Assembly: GCA_963693085.1 (NCBI GenBank)
Contig: OY856411.1
Location: 1,346,095,050-1,346,159,049 of the forward strand
Reading direction: 5' to 3'
DNA from: Alisma plantago-aquatica
Lineage: Eukaryota; Streptophyta; Magnoliopsida; Alismatales; Alismataceae
Length of the DNA: 64,000 nucleotides
Positions within the stretch are counted from its first letter, which is position 1. Each line of letters starts with the position of its first letter. Both the position numbers and the translations under genes were made by a program. The notes under the pieces were generated by a model. It saw nothing but the letters and a program-made list of their open reading frames with translations. It did no database searches and had not been told where the DNA came from. This document shows, one piece after another, positions 49,160-62,798 of this stretch.

Positions 49160-49482
49160 AGGGTTATGGCTGTAAGGACTCTGACCTGCGTTTAGGGTTT
49201 ACCCTGTTTGGTTTGCTTGATCTTGATGCTTTGGTGTTTGCTAATCACCTTTGAGTGGTGATTAGGGTTTTGTTGTGCTTTTTTTAGAGTGCGAGGGGCT
49301 GCTTGCAAATAACCCAAGTTTAGGGTTTTGTGGGCAAGTTTGCCATCTTGTGAGATGTTTTTTCCTCTTTGCTTCCTCTAGGGTTGAGAGGAAGGCTTGG
49401 GCTTGTTGTTTGAGTCCTTTGGGCCTGAGTTGAGCTTGTTTGGGCCTTGGAGTTCCTTGTTTGGGCTTGCTTGAGCCTTGTG

Positions 49483-50810
49483 TCGCCCAGGGCAGGTGGT
49501 GTGTCGCCCAGTTGCTTGGTGTGTCGCCCAGTAGAGCTGCTAGTGGTGTCGCCCATGTTGCTTGGTCCAGCTTTGACCATGTTTGGTATACACTTGGTTT
49601 GCATCTTGGACAAGTGTCTCTTGTCTTGCTAGTGTGTTGGCTTGAACCCTAGGACAAGTGTCCCTTGGGTGGGTGACACATAGCATGGTTGTACCTTGGT
49701 TTCTCCTTTCTTTCCTCCTATATAGGTAGCTCTTCTCCTTGCCTTAGTCTCCTTTGGTCCTTTGGTCTCCCCTCCACCCTTGGTGCACGATACCCCTCTC
49801 CATCTTGCTTGTGTTGGCCGATACACTTCCTTGGAGCTGAAGTGGTGGCCGATACACCTTCCTGGAGCAGCCTGGTGGACGATAGCTTTGGACCTTGGAG
49901 TGCTTTGGAGCTTTGGTGGCCGACAACCTTGGAGCTCAAAGTGCATCTTCTTCCTTGGAGCTTAAGGCGGGTTGCATAGCTTCTAACCCTAACTCCTTTA
50001 CTTCTTGCTTGATCTTATGCATGTAGTAGTTTAGCTTAGCTCCTTACTTTTGTACTTTGCTAAGTGTGCCTTAGTGGCCGATATCCCCCCTTAGGGTTGT
50101 AGGGTCCCTTTGTGTACCTTGCTTTCTAGGGTTTGGGGCTTCCTTGAGTTGGAGGTTGAAGGTGACCTAGGGTTGGGCGATATCCCTTCCTTGTGGGTGT
50201 GTTGGGCGACACACCTGCCCTTAAGTTGAACGATATGATGCTTTAGGGTTGGAGTTCCTTGAGTTGGAGGTCGATAGGTTGACCTAGCTTGAGTGTTGGC
50301 CGACATGGTGACCATGTTGGGCGACATGGTGCTCTCTTTGGTGGCCGACATGGCACCTTGATGGGCGATGGAGTGAGCTAAGGTCTGGTTGGCCGATATG
50401 ATGGGAGACATAGTGATGTCCCTTGTGTTTTGGTTAATGCTCTTGGTGTTGGGCAACACCCTTGCCCTCATGTTGCACGACATAGTAGGGTTCTTTGTTG
50501 GACGATAGGCTGATGTGCCTTATGGCCGATAGGGTCAGTAGCATGTTGGACGATACCCTTGCCCATGATGGGTGATAGAGTGAGCTTAGTGTGTTGGCCG
50601 ATAAGCTTGGTGGGCGTCATGCCTTGTGCCTATGCTGGCCGATATGGTTGATGGCATGTTAGACGATAGGCTTTGTGCCCTAATGGTCGATACCATGATG
50701 GCCGATACCATGGTGGCCGATACCATGTTGGGCGACATGCCTTGGGCCATGTTGGCCGATAGGGTTAGTGTGGTGGCTGATACCCATGTTGGGTGATAGG
50801 CTATAGATGA
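49483..50810 (+). repeat. Periodic GG[CG]CGA[TC]A array in the 3' LTR
   Basis: Same array as in the 5' LTR with scattered single-base differences, mostly C/T at the CG positions (for example GGCGAC versus GGTGAC near 49672). Confidence 0.8.
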
Positions 50811-50923
50811 GGGTTGTGAGGCTATAGTGAGGGTACGAGTTTCTTTGGTGACGGTCCCTTATGTGATAGAAGTGGATGTTTATCCATTAACTAATAAAAC
50901 GATGGTGGTGTTTGTGATACCAT

Positions 50924-50925
<2 letters not shown>

Positions 50926-50965
<40 letters not shown>
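50926..50965. repeat. (AT)20 microsatellite in the 3' LTR
   Basis: Forty bases of AT here against about ten at 42080-42089 in the 5' LTR and about a dozen in the solo LTR, so it expanded after insertion. Confidence 0.95.
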
Positions 50966-50969
<4 letters not shown>

Positions 50970-53221
50970 CCTTGCAAATAATAAGGATGCTAATGATAGT
51001 TATGTATCTAATGATAGCCCTCATGTAATAGATGCATAATGTGACCTGTTATGCTGAATTGTTAATGATAATGAGAATGATGATAACTACTCTAGTAGTT
51101 TGTTTAATTACCATAATGATTGGTAATAATGATGCTAAGTGACAGTTATGTTAAAGGTTGCCTCATGATACATATGACAATAGTTGATGGCATAATAATG
51201 ACCTTGTTAATAATAGTGTTGATTCTGTATACTCAATCTGTTTCCTATATACCTTGATTGCTTGTGTGATCCTGAGATTGAGGGTAAGCATCAGTATGGT
51301 TTGTTAATGATGTACTTAACATACTTGGTTACCAAATAAGTGTCATATTGATAAGTAGATTATCTCGAATGATATTTCATGATAAGTGAGCATATTCCTT
51401 ATGTTGAATCTATGATTATTGTGTACCCTAACCATGCAGGTGATGGCTTAGCCATGAAAGGGCTATGTGACATATGTAATGGGTAACAGTATTTTGATAA
51501 TTACTCTATAAAATTATGTAGGTGATGTGTTAGTCCCATGATGATGATGTGGGCCTTAAGAGGCAATGACAATACATGATGAAGGATTGAGATCCTGTGG
51601 TATGTGATGATCCTTGAGATGGATCTGGATGGTTGGCAAGAGGCCAAGTGGTAACATGTGATGTTGGATCCTTGAGATGGATCAGGTTGATGTGATCAGA
51701 TCCTAATATATGTTCTTTACTTTCCGTTATATCTTGCATGTTATATAACTTGGTTGAATCTTGCAATCCATCTAAAAGATACTAATTAATCACAGTGAAA
51801 CATATCATGTAGTTTGCCCTGGCCATAGATCCATCATCGTCAGGACTTGGTGATGGTGAAACGGGTTTTCCTACGGGTTAACCTGGAAGCGCATATTGTT
51901 GAATATGTGTAGATTGCTCCTAGCCTGAAAATGAGGAGGTAAGAGTGTAACTTCGGTTGCAGACTCAGATATGTGTGTAGAGCATGGTGAACAGGCCCAT
52001 GACTCAGGATATGTGATGTATGGAGCATGAATGCATTCATGGATCAGAGCACGGTGATCAGGCCCGTGGCTCAGTTTTACTAGCGCCGTGACCTGTACCA
52101 AGGCGGGCTAGAGAATGGGTAGCCTATGGAGCTAACCCTGTGGCTTAGACCACTTCAGCATGCGACTGTGGTCCTGCTTGTGTTGTACTCATGTACAAAC
52201 CATGAGGTGAGAGGTCGTGGAGTCCGGCTCTTCCATTGACCTTGTATGGCACCGGCTTGGGTTTCGTAACCGAAGGTTGGATTTGAACGGTACGGTTCAA
52301 ATCCTCAGGGCATAATAAAATGTAATACAGCCGTTTAGTATTTAATGATCAAATCAAATACGAAACATTGGTTGAGGCCTTGTTTGTGTAATATTCCATT
52401 ATACCTTGCAGGTTATGTGGTAATCTACCTTATCTTGATAATCAGGTTATGTGACATTATATTCTGTTCTAATAATCCTGTTACATGTTGATATATCTCA
52501 TCTTGATAGTCATATTCCTTTGAAAGACACCTGGTTTTACGCTTTAGTACAGCTGGTATGCTTGCCGGTGAGAATGATCTTGCTATATATATATAACTGC
52601 TTCTGATATATCTGCTCATGTTATACTGCTGCTATAGTTTATCTTGCTGAGGTTCTATAGTTGCGGTGGGGAGCTATGTTTCCCGCTGGGACAATTGTTC
52701 AATTGTCTCACCCCGCTGGTTTTCACCCTTTTTAGGTGGTCGAGGTAGACGTGGTCATGGTTGTGGTGTTGCGGACGAGCAGCTTGAGGAGCAGTAGAAG
52801 GAAAGTGATGGACATGTTGCTGTTTTGGATGTTTTGTAGTAGAGTCTAGAGTCATCCCTGTACTCTCAGGTCCTTGGCAGTGTTTTGACGATGTTTCACG
52901 AAGATCGTTTGATGATGTCGGTATATCCTGCTGTTGGCCAGATGTGGGCCTTTATGTATATATGAACAGGTGGTGAACTCATGTGATGGATGGACAGCTG
53001 ATCCTGAGCTGTGGACACGTGTCAGATCTTGTGTTTGTACATATTTATATGACATTTTTCTGTGCAGGATGAGGACTGGAAAGTAATAGTTTCACAGTTA
53101 TCAATTTTCCGCAATCGGTTTTAATTAACCCGTGTTTTTTCATAATCTGTGGTTATGGTGTTTTCCGCACGTTTTCGCGTAACACCTCGTTATCTGTGTG
53201 ATAATGGGATGTGTTGCCACA

Positions 53222-53226
53222 TTCTT
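53222..53226. repeat. Target site duplication of the complete element, right (TTCTT)
   Basis: Identical to 40320-40324. Confidence 0.95.
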
Positions 53227-55089
53227 AATCATTGACCATCTCTTGTGACTACCATCCTTTTGGTTGTTAAAATATAATATAGTTAGTCCAGTCACTTTAA
53301 TGCTAATGTTCCTAACTAAACTTGCCTAGGTTTAATTACCTACAAAATATATAGTTATATTCCTAATGCAAGTTTAATCAGGACTACGCAATATGAATGT
53401 GATCATAGAACTTTTTTAAGTTTTAACATCCAATAGAATTGCATGTATTTCAAGGTGTTATCATCACCCAACAAAGAGTGTCGTTGATGAAGAGTGCCAA
53501 TGATGTATTGGTTTTCGTAAAGGAAACAATAAACTGGTTATGAGAAGTCCTAGACAATGGTGGACACCTACTCCTCAAAAATTGTGGATGGGTTTAAAGG
53601 AGGGCCTTTGATGCTTCTCAAACTCCAAAACTTCTATAAAAATCCTCACATGATGAATAATTTTACTGAAACACATCACCCACCTAATTCTTATACTTAT
53701 ATTGTGTATTATATAAATGTTAATCTTTTGTCTAAAAAGAGGAGATATCATTATTAATTGACATTGACTCCAAAAACAAATAAACAAGTGAGGACATAGT
53801 AGCAAAAGGAACGACTATCTTCCCTAGCATACACTAGAATATCAAAGTGGTCTGAGATGAAAGGTGATGGTGGGATATAGGAAAAACTTCAAAAACAACT
53901 AATGTTATGACTGTTCCAGATTGAAATGCTAGACTCTCATTCTAACAAAATTAATCAACAAGCTAGGATGAATTTAAAGACCAAGAAACACTAATGGATA
54001 CATAAAAAACTCTAACCATCCTTCTAAAAATTGGAAAACCCCAAACAATGCTTTTGTGAGGTCTTAGAATAAAAAGTATCATACCAATTCTACATATAGG
54101 TCATGTAGGCATGTAAGGTCACAAATACATAACCCATATTTTAAAATCCTCAATTTTTTTAGGTTCTTAATATTCAACTACACAAACTATAGTCCACATA
54201 GATAAATGAGAAACACATGAGTACTAAATTGAAATTTATCCATTCAATGTGCATATATTGGTCCAATAAAATTAATATGAGTTTATCTCAATAATATTTG
54301 AATTTATTTGAAATAATATCCCCTGGTTGGTTTTAGATAATCCTACAATATTATACACATGTTTATCCTAAAAAGTCAAGGAAAAATTATTATAGCTCTC
54401 AAATTAGGATATTAACTAGATTTCAGATTCTACACTCTCTAATTACCAAGTTTATGAATTTTGATGATATTCTAATAATTCTTGTTTCCTCAATTTGAAT
54501 TAGAAAGAAAGCCTCTAAAAACACTTGATACAAATGTACCATGAGTGTCACACGGTTAGAAATGTCACACTCTGTATCAGAATCTCAGATCCTTGCATAG
54601 CCATGAGATGGGATTCATCCCTCTTGTCTGGCCCCATTGTTTCCTGGACTCTATAGCCCTTGTTTCCTTCCTTCCCATCACTCTCTCTCCCCCTCCATGA
54701 AATATCAATCACTAATGAATCCATCACCACCTTCGGCACATAGAGATGAGTCTGGACACCCCAATCTCCATGGACTCCATGCCCTTTACACTCCTGATCG
54801 CATAGAGTCCCTATTTTAGTAGGACTTAACCATGAACATCCAGAGAGCCCCTGACCCTCCATACATATGTGAAATACAACCCCAAACCATCATGGCACAC
54901 TCATGAATACAAGAAACCCCTATAGTATCCTCTCAATTTTGAGAAATCCATCACCTCTACCCCTGCTCCCTGACCTACCGTCAGCGGTTGACAACGAGGT
55001 GCCAATTTTGCTAGAGGATTTCTGATGCTCCAAAATTGATATGGTGGCCTTTGTGAAGCTTTACTACTTAGCAATTCAATGTTTTGCAC
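53227..55089. other. AT-rich DNA, no gene found
   Basis: Continues the sequence interrupted at 40319. Open frames (for example 54548-54862, minus strand) have no domain. No repeat borders seen. Confidence 0.5.
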
Positions 55090-57024
55090 GGTAACCCCAA
55101 TTTTCCTCTTTCTTCTATGATTTCTATTGTTCATGGACCCAAGTTAAAAGTTGGAGCTTTAAAGGTGTTTTCTCCACATATGTTGGTGCCCTATCTCCAC
55201 TGAGACACATTGAATAGTGTAGGATGGTTTTATCTATTTGTTCTACATTGTAGCTTGCTTCCTAGGACCCCACTCTCTCCATCCAGTCATGGCGGGAGTG
55301 AGTCCTCAAGGTCCTGAGTGCTTAACCATCCGATATTAGGTTTGATGGCATCCATAGAGTTTTTCGGATGGATGATGATCGCAGCTGATACTTTGCACCT
55401 CAATTTCCATCAAAATAATCTGGAATCAAGTTATATAATCTAGAGTTCTCATTGTTCTCATCACAGGGCTGTGTCATTTTGAGTTGCGAATCAGAGAAGA
55501 TGGATCCAAGATGTGTTTTCCCATTTTACCATTGATGTATTTCATCAATGTCACGGGCCACGTGGGAAAAGTTAGGATTTCAATTTTGTTATGTTAATCA
55601 GTGTGTGTGGCTTGGACTTTGGCCCTGACCAGCATGGTGGCACACAATTAGCCCAGTTGTCCCCAAATTTGAGTAATTCACACGTGGTTTTTCCTTAAAT
55701 TTTGATTGTTCAGATATTCATAATTTCACAATAAATCAATAGCTCATCAGAACAATATGAGTAAAGAGTCTTTGGAAAGGATTTTTCAAGTAGAACATGA
55801 TTTTAATGTTTTCAAACCCTAGATCCATTATATCTGACCATGTTTTCTTAAAATACCCAAATTAAGGTTTATGACTTATATATGGTTATAATTAATACAA
55901 ATCATGTAATTTCAAGAACTTAGGATTGGACTAAGATCAACGAGACTAAATTAGGATTTTCTTTGCTCTAGGTAAGTGGATCTTGGCATTATACATATAT
56001 ACATTGGTTGAATTGTATGTTATGTATGATTTATGATTCTGCTTTAAATTCAAAGTTAATGAATGAAATTAAGATAATGATCATGTCTCATATTATATTA
56101 TTATATGTTGTTTTTTATATTCATAAAGTCATATGCTTATCACAGGTGATCATTAGTTTAATGGTATAATCATGTAATGATTAAGACATTGAAGAAAGAA
56201 TCATGTAAATCGTGTGATATCAAGATTATGAGGGAGAAATCCCATTATGTTAAAGAATTAATGTTCAAGATCATGTTAATGTTCGTATTAAGAATCATGT
56301 TATAAGAATTTGATCAAGTTTTATATTCTCTCATCATCATGGATCTCAAGGGTTCGTTATGGTCTTTTATGCCAATTATGGGCTTTTATAGCCAATCATG
56401 GACCTCAAGGGGTCGTTATGGGATTTTTAACCAAATTATGGGCTTTTGTGTCAATTATGGGCTCTTAAGTGGGAAAATCATACATAGTGCATATTTTACT
56501 TATTCAAATCTTATTTATGCCAAGAATTTATTTTAAGAATGCTTAAGTCAAATAAACGTCACGATTTTCTCTCCAATCAAGTCTATATGCTTATTTTTCA
56601 TTTCTTATAAAATGTATAGTGTCACTTACTGATGTATGTCTTTGTTTTTGCATGGTCATGGGACGAGATGTCCCTAGATCAAGGAGAAAAGGAGAACTGA
56701 AGTGAGCCCTTTAGTGTAGAAGACATCAAGGAGACTTTAGCTTGGTGGGATGCCATCTACCACTTAATAGATTATCTAGTCTAATTTTATTTCATGCTTT
56801 AGATTTTCTTAGCCTACATGTATTAGGTTTGAGATTAAGATGAGTCAGTTTATGTTTTTCCTTTCAAAGAACAATGTATGAATATATATTTCCAATTAAT
56901 GCATGATGCTTCATTTATCTTGTTGCTATGTATATCATGTTTTGTGATGTTCCTCCAAGTCGAGTGACCCTTGTTATGGACAACATGGGGTTTGCTTCCA
57001 TTGATATATATGTGCTTGGAGGGG
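55090..57024 (+). mobile_element. LTR copy 1 of a head-to-tail LTR pair
   Basis: About 1.93 kb repeated by 57025-58900. It starts near GGTAACCCCAATTTTCC (the usual TG is lost or mutated) and ends GCTTGGAGGGGC. Shared landmarks with copy 2: TCATGGCGGGAG, GGGAGAAATCCCATTATG (56232), short tandem ATTATGGGCTTTT repeats (56360-56470) and CCTACATGTATTAGG. No coding sequence. Confidence 0.7.
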
Positions 57025-58900
57025 CCCCCATTTCCCTCTTTCTTCTATGTTTTCTACTATTCATGGACCCAAGTTACAAGTTGGAGCTTTGATGGTGTTT
57101 TTCCAACATATGTTGGTGCCCTGTCTCCGCTGAGATATATTGAATAGTGTAGGATGGTTTTCTCTGTTTGTTCTACATTGCATCTTGCTTCCCAGGACCC
57201 TGCCCTCTCTAGCCAGTCATGGCGGGAGCGAGTCCACGAGCTCTTGAGTGTGTAACCACTAAAATTGATTTTGACAGCATCGTTAGAGTTCGTCATATGG
57301 ATAATGACCGTAGTTGATGTTTTGCACCCTGATTTCCATTAAAATACATTGGAATCGAGTTTTGGAATTCAGAGTTCTTGTTGTTCTCTTAGCAGACCCA
57401 TGTGGTTTGAGTTGTGAATTGGAGAAGATGGATCCAAGAGGTGTTTTCTCTTTATTACCATCAATATCACGGGCCCCATGGGCAAAGTTGGGATTTTGAT
57501 TTTGTTATGTTGACCAACATGTGTGGCTTGGACTCTGGTCCCTGGACAACATGGTGGCACGCAATTGGCCCAGTTGTCCCCAGATTTGAGTAATTCACAT
57601 GTGGTTTTTCCTCAAATTTTGATTGGTTAGATATTCATAAATTATCAATAAATCAACATCTCATTAGAAACATATGAATAAATAGTTATTGGAAAGGTTT
57701 TTTCGAGTCTGATTTTAGTGTTTTCAAACCCTTGATCCATTGTATCTGACCTTGTTTTCTTAAAAGACCTAAATTAGAGTTTATGATGTTATTTAAGGCG
57801 ATAATTAATACAAATCATGTAATTTCAGGAACTTAGGATTTGACCAAGATCAAAGAGACTTAATTAGGATTTGCTTTGCTCTAGGTAAGCGGGTAATGCC
57901 ACTATACATATACACATTGGTTGAATTGTATGTTATGTATGATTTATGATTATGCTTTAAATTCCAAGTTAATGATTGAAATTAAGATAATGATCATGTC
58001 TCATATTATATTAATGTATGTTGTTTTTTATATCCATAAAGTCCTATTCTTATCACATATGCTCATTAGTTTAATGTTATGATCATGTAATGATTAAGAA
58101 ATTGAAGAAAGAATCATATTAATAATGTAATACTAAGATTATGAGGGAGAAATCCCATTATGTTAAAGATTTAATGTTCAAGATCATGCTAATCTTCATA
58201 TTAAGAATCATGTTATAAGAATTTGATAAAGTTTTATATGCTTTCGCCATCATGGACCTCAAGGGGTCATTATGGGCTTTCATGCCAATTATGGGCTTTT
58301 ATAGCCAAATCATGGGCATTCGTGCCAATTATGGGCTCTTAAGTGGGAAAATCATAGAGAGTGCATATTTATTCAGTTCTTATGTATGCTAAGAATTTAT
58401 TTTAAGAATGTTTAATTCAAATACATGTCATGATTTTCTCTCCAATCAAATCTTTATACTTATTTTTTAGTTCTTATAAAATGTATAATTTCGCTTACTA
58501 ATGAATGTGTTTATTTTCGCATGGTCGTGGAAAGACATGTCCCTAGATCCAGGAGAAAAGGATAATTGAAGCGAGCCCTTCAGTGTAGCTAATATCAAGG
58601 AGACTTTAGCTTGGTTGGGTTCCATCTACCACTCAATCGATTATCTAGTCTAGTTTTATTTCATGTTGTAGATTTGCTTAGCCTACATGTATTAGGTTTG
58701 AGATTAAGATGAGAAAGTTTATTTTTTCCCTTTCAAAGAATAATATATGAATCTATATTTCCAATTATTGCATGGTGTTTCACTTATCTTGTTGCTATGC
58801 ATGCCATGTTTTGTGATGTTCCTCCAATCTGAGTGACCCTTGTTATGGACAACATGGGGTTTGCTTCCGTTGATATGTATGTGCTTGGAGGGGCATTACA
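57025..58900 (+). mobile_element. LTR copy 2 of a head-to-tail LTR pair
   Basis: About 1.88 kb, starting CCCCATTTCCCTC directly after copy 1 and ending GGAGGGGCATTACA, an LTR-like terminus. No internal region, primer site or polypurine tract lies between the copies. No matching target duplication was found outside the pair. Confidence 0.7.
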
Positions 58901-61900
58901 CATATTTACTTTACAAACACATTAATTGTTATTTGTAGAATATATTGACATAACAGAGGCCAATAGTGCATGAACTTAATATCGTTCAATTAGAAAATAG
59001 TAAATATCAACATTTCTAACATATTAAGCCAAAGAAGGTTATTTCTATCAAATTAGATCAAAATTGAACCACATTAGGTCAAATTAGTATTTTCATCACT
59101 AACTTGGATTAAATCAAGGTGATGGTGGTACTAAAATTCCTTCAACCTATTCACTCTTGAATAAAGTGCATTATATTATACAATTATCATTGTAATTCAT
59201 CTCAACAATGTCCTTTAAGTTCATTGTTTGGGCCTATACTAATGTGCATTCCTTATATAGTAACTTATCTTAATCTAAAGTAACTCATGAGTATGTGTAA
59301 ATCGATTTCCTTGTGAAAGAAGTGGCATGTCTCTTTAATCTATAAATTTAGTTTTTATTAGTTGTGATCTACAAATTTAATATATATGAAGTATTGTCAG
59401 AAGTGTATTATCTACATCCATGGATTAATAAATGCAATACATGTATTTTTGTCATTCACTTAAGTGACTAAACTCATATAAACCTACATACTACATATTC
59501 ACTCTTAGCAACTAATCTCCCACACAAGAAACTATGCCCATGAGAAGTTACATTTGTGATCAACTACACCATTTAACAAAAATAACATAGTTAATTTGTT
59601 AATCTATTAGTTCAACTTGTTGCAAATATTGAGATGCTTAAATATAGCGACGTAGTTATTTCATACAACAATCATGAAACTACATGTAATGAAGTAAAAA
59701 ATATTATATACTATTTCATCTATCCTCCTTAGTGGATCTACCACCATCTCTTAGGAGATGAAGTTATTCACGTAGATAATCACATCTTCTCTTAAAATAT
59801 CAGTTTCAAATATGAGAATGTTGTGCCTACTTTAAAACATGATACGTAGTCACAACTTATAGAACATTGTTTGCAGTCTTATTGCATAATTGAGTTATGT
59901 TATCATTGTGTCACTAAGTGCAATTAATGTGGTCAAGTTATGTTGTAGACAACATAGTGGTGTAGCATAATATGAAATTTGTATTGAATGGATCCATGTT
60001 CTCATGTACAATATGGTCGGTGTGGGTTTTTATCTTTGAACTAACCATCACAAGTATCATATGGCATCTGTGTACACTCTGATTGTGTAGGAAAGAACAC
60101 ATTGGCATCTAGGCATCAGGTCATCTATTGACAAAAATCTTTTTTTATAGACGGATAAAAAATATTTGACTGCAAACTTGAGAAAAAAAATCATTGAATC
60201 ATTATAAAGCTATAAATTGTACGAACCCCTACATTTTCTCATTTATATTATTTGGGTTTTTTACAAAACACCTACAAAGAATTCAAGGGGGACATGAGAT
60301 CATATGAAAAACTTAACTAGATTTCCTTTTATCTATCTAATTATATTTCTTGTGTTCATGTTAAGTACTTAAGAGACTTTAAAGCAAATACATATTAAAG
60401 GATCTATTGATAGTTGACAATGTTTCCTTGAAAACAAATAATAGTCAGCTAAAACATATACAATGGGGAAAAGGAGCACATTGAAATATCCATAAACAAC
60501 TTAAAGAAAGATATGGATCAGAAATATATATATTCTATATTTAAATACTTAATTCAATGATGTCAAGAGTCATTAAACAACATCTTGGATGATAAAAAGG
60601 TTAATCATAATTTAAAATTAATGCTTTCTATAGTAGACACCATGTCATTTCATCAAGAAGCCATTTGAACTATCAATCTAATAGGAGTCTTAACCTATAG
60701 GCAATCTGTGTAATTGAAATATGTTTGTATTGGAGATGGGATGTCATAGTTGTATCATATAATATAATACAATATAAAGTGTTACATATGAGATATCAAA
60801 TTAGACCAAGAATGTAGTGGAGTAAAATAAGAGCTTGGTAGAGTTATCGAACACATAACAATTATTATATCAAGATTACGTGGAGTAACAAACCCATGAA
60901 GTTCGCATGTAGACTACCATAAGAAGACATACTTATATTTCAATAATCCATGATGAAATAACAGTTGAGTGTACATGAAGGAAAAAAATCCAAAACTAAA
61001 ACCCAATACAACCATTATATAATTTCTTCCCAATAGTGATTGTTGTTCAATATAGTGATGAGTAGGGAATAGCATTCCCAGATTCCACTTTCGATTGTAA
61101 AACTATCAAGAAATCCAGATCGGATGAGGAATATCTCTAGCTTTGGGACTAGCAATGAACCTCACATCAATATGAACATCGGCCATCCATGAAGTTGATA
61201 TAAACACGTAGTTCATCACACAATCATTGCTGGTCGACGAATGAGTCACCAAAGATACCATGTTTGTCACTGGTGAAACGAATAGGAAGTAGAGGTGAAG
61301 GCTCCACAATCTAGTGACAAGGGTGATGGAGGCAAAGGAAGCACATAGCAGTAGTGATGGCAATGATCTAGATTGATATTCACATAGCCCCAAACCCAAA
61401 TTCTTGTGTGATGTAATGAAATGTCAAGTGGAAAATTTATATATCATGAGGGATTATAAACCTATAATATAAAATTTTTAACCAAAAAACCACTAACTAA
61501 ACTCCTTATATGTTAAGGTTTATGTAAAAAAAAACCATTGACTAAAATGCTTCACTTAAGTGATCCTAGGGTCACCCTTAAGATGTTAGTGTTGATAATG
61601 AAACTACCAATTTAGAATATTGTTAATGGTCAATAAAGTGTAACTGTCTCCCGAAGAGGAAACACTGGACCCATTTTTGGTGTAGTGCATATAGAGAAAA
61701 CAATTTTTTGATTGAAAAAACTACACAAAGACCAAGTCATTATATGATTACTCATAATAAAGTCTCCACATGTGACATATTTCTTAGCTCAACATGTTCT
61801 TTTCAAATTTGGGTAATTACATGTACATTTATTTAATGTTTCTATGTTACACATATTAATTGTCCTTTGTAGCTCTTCATGAAGGGACACGTACATTTAT

Positions 61901-62164
61901 TAAGATATCTAACAAGGTATACATTTCCAAAATGCTTATTAGGGTGTAAGATCAGCTTGTTTACTCAAATCAAAAAATCACATTGAGTTAGGCATCTTTC
62001 TCAAAAATTTAGGAATTATACATTCACTAGAACACCAATCACATACTGTAAGATTGAAATTTGTTCTCCAACTTTCCATATAACTTGGGTATCACTGACG
62101 TGCAACTAGGAACCTATCTTTTCTTGTGATGTCATAAGCTAGTTATGGACATTCACAACCAACG
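58901..62164. other. AT-rich DNA, no gene found
   Basis: No long frames or recognised motifs; the 97-codon minus-strand frame at 61106-61399 has no domain. No LTR borders identified. Confidence 0.5.
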
Positions 62165-62384
62165 TGATATGGGACCTATAGGGTGACACACATAGGATTC
62201 ACCTAGAATAGGAGTTTATCCATGAATGATGTTTGGATTGATAACTAAAGTGTTTAGGCACTCAATAAAACATTCAATCAATAGACTTGACTCAGAATCA
62301 TTAAGTTCAAGTGTTGAACCAACTGATTAGAGTGTCAGATTGAATGAGAACTGAATTGACTGAGTTCTGCAAAATCTAGACCAC

Positions 62385-62715
62385 CAACCGACCAGTTCAT
62401 TGGGTGAACCGATCGACTCATGGTCAGTGGGACAACTGGTTTACTCTGGTGAACCGATCGATTCACTTGGACCAAACGATCAAGTGTTGGGTTTCCCAGT
62501 TCATGAGAAAAGTTTCATGTTTCACTTGTTCAATTTGATTGGGACAAGAATTAATCTTTGCATTAATTAGAAAGGAATTAGGAAAGTCAATTGCAAGCAG
62601 TTCTGGCTTGTGAACCGCTCGGTTCACTAAGTTAACTGACAGTTCACTATGCCAACCGACTGGTTCACTATACCAACCGACCAATTCACTAGTGAATAGA
62701 CCGATTCACCTGCCG
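62385..62715. repeat. CCAACCGACC / GAACCGATCGATTCAC short-repeat zone
   Basis: About nine degenerate copies of a motif near AACCGACCGGTTCACT, several of them close to palindromic (GAACCGATCGATTCAC, GAACCGCTCGGTTCAC). They lie upstream of the TATA box, in the position of an LTR enhancer. Confidence 0.65.
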
Positions 62716-62790
62716 CAATGCAAATTATTCATGGAAAAGTCAGTCCCTTCTACTCCCGCATAGACTGGGAACCCTGACCCTGACCTCTAC

Positions 62791-62798
62791 TATAAATA
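62791..62798 (+). promoter_or_regulatory. TATA box of the right-edge LTR
   Basis: TATAAATA in CTCTACTATAAATAGAGGGG, a strong plant core promoter sequence. Confidence 0.65.

Larger units (their letters stand above)
40325..53221 (+). mobile_element. Structurally complete Ty3/gypsy chromovirus, Tekay/Del type
   Basis: Order: 5' LTR 40325-44337, initiator-Met primer site 44343-44355, gag-pol frame 44465-49159, 3' LTR 49171-53221. TTCTT duplications sit at both borders, making it a single insertion of 12,897 bp. Domains run gag - CCHC knuckle - protease - reverse transcriptase - RNase H - integrase - chromodomain, the order of chromoviruses. Long LTRs and the C-terminal EATWE block fit the Tekay/Del clade. 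The LTRs look about 1-3 percent different by eye, so the insertion is fairly recent. Five in-frame stops in gag-pol make this copy non-autonomous unless these are read errors. Confidence 0.95.
49171..53221 (+). repeat. 3' LTR of the chromovirus (4,051 bp)
   Basis: Starts TGTAAGGACTC and ends GTTGCCACA. The 38-bp excess over the 5' LTR comes from an expanded AT run, a 14-bp difference near 53040 and a 6-bp loss near 52755. The region just before it (TAGAGGGTTATGGC) is only a weak polypurine tract. Confidence 0.95.
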
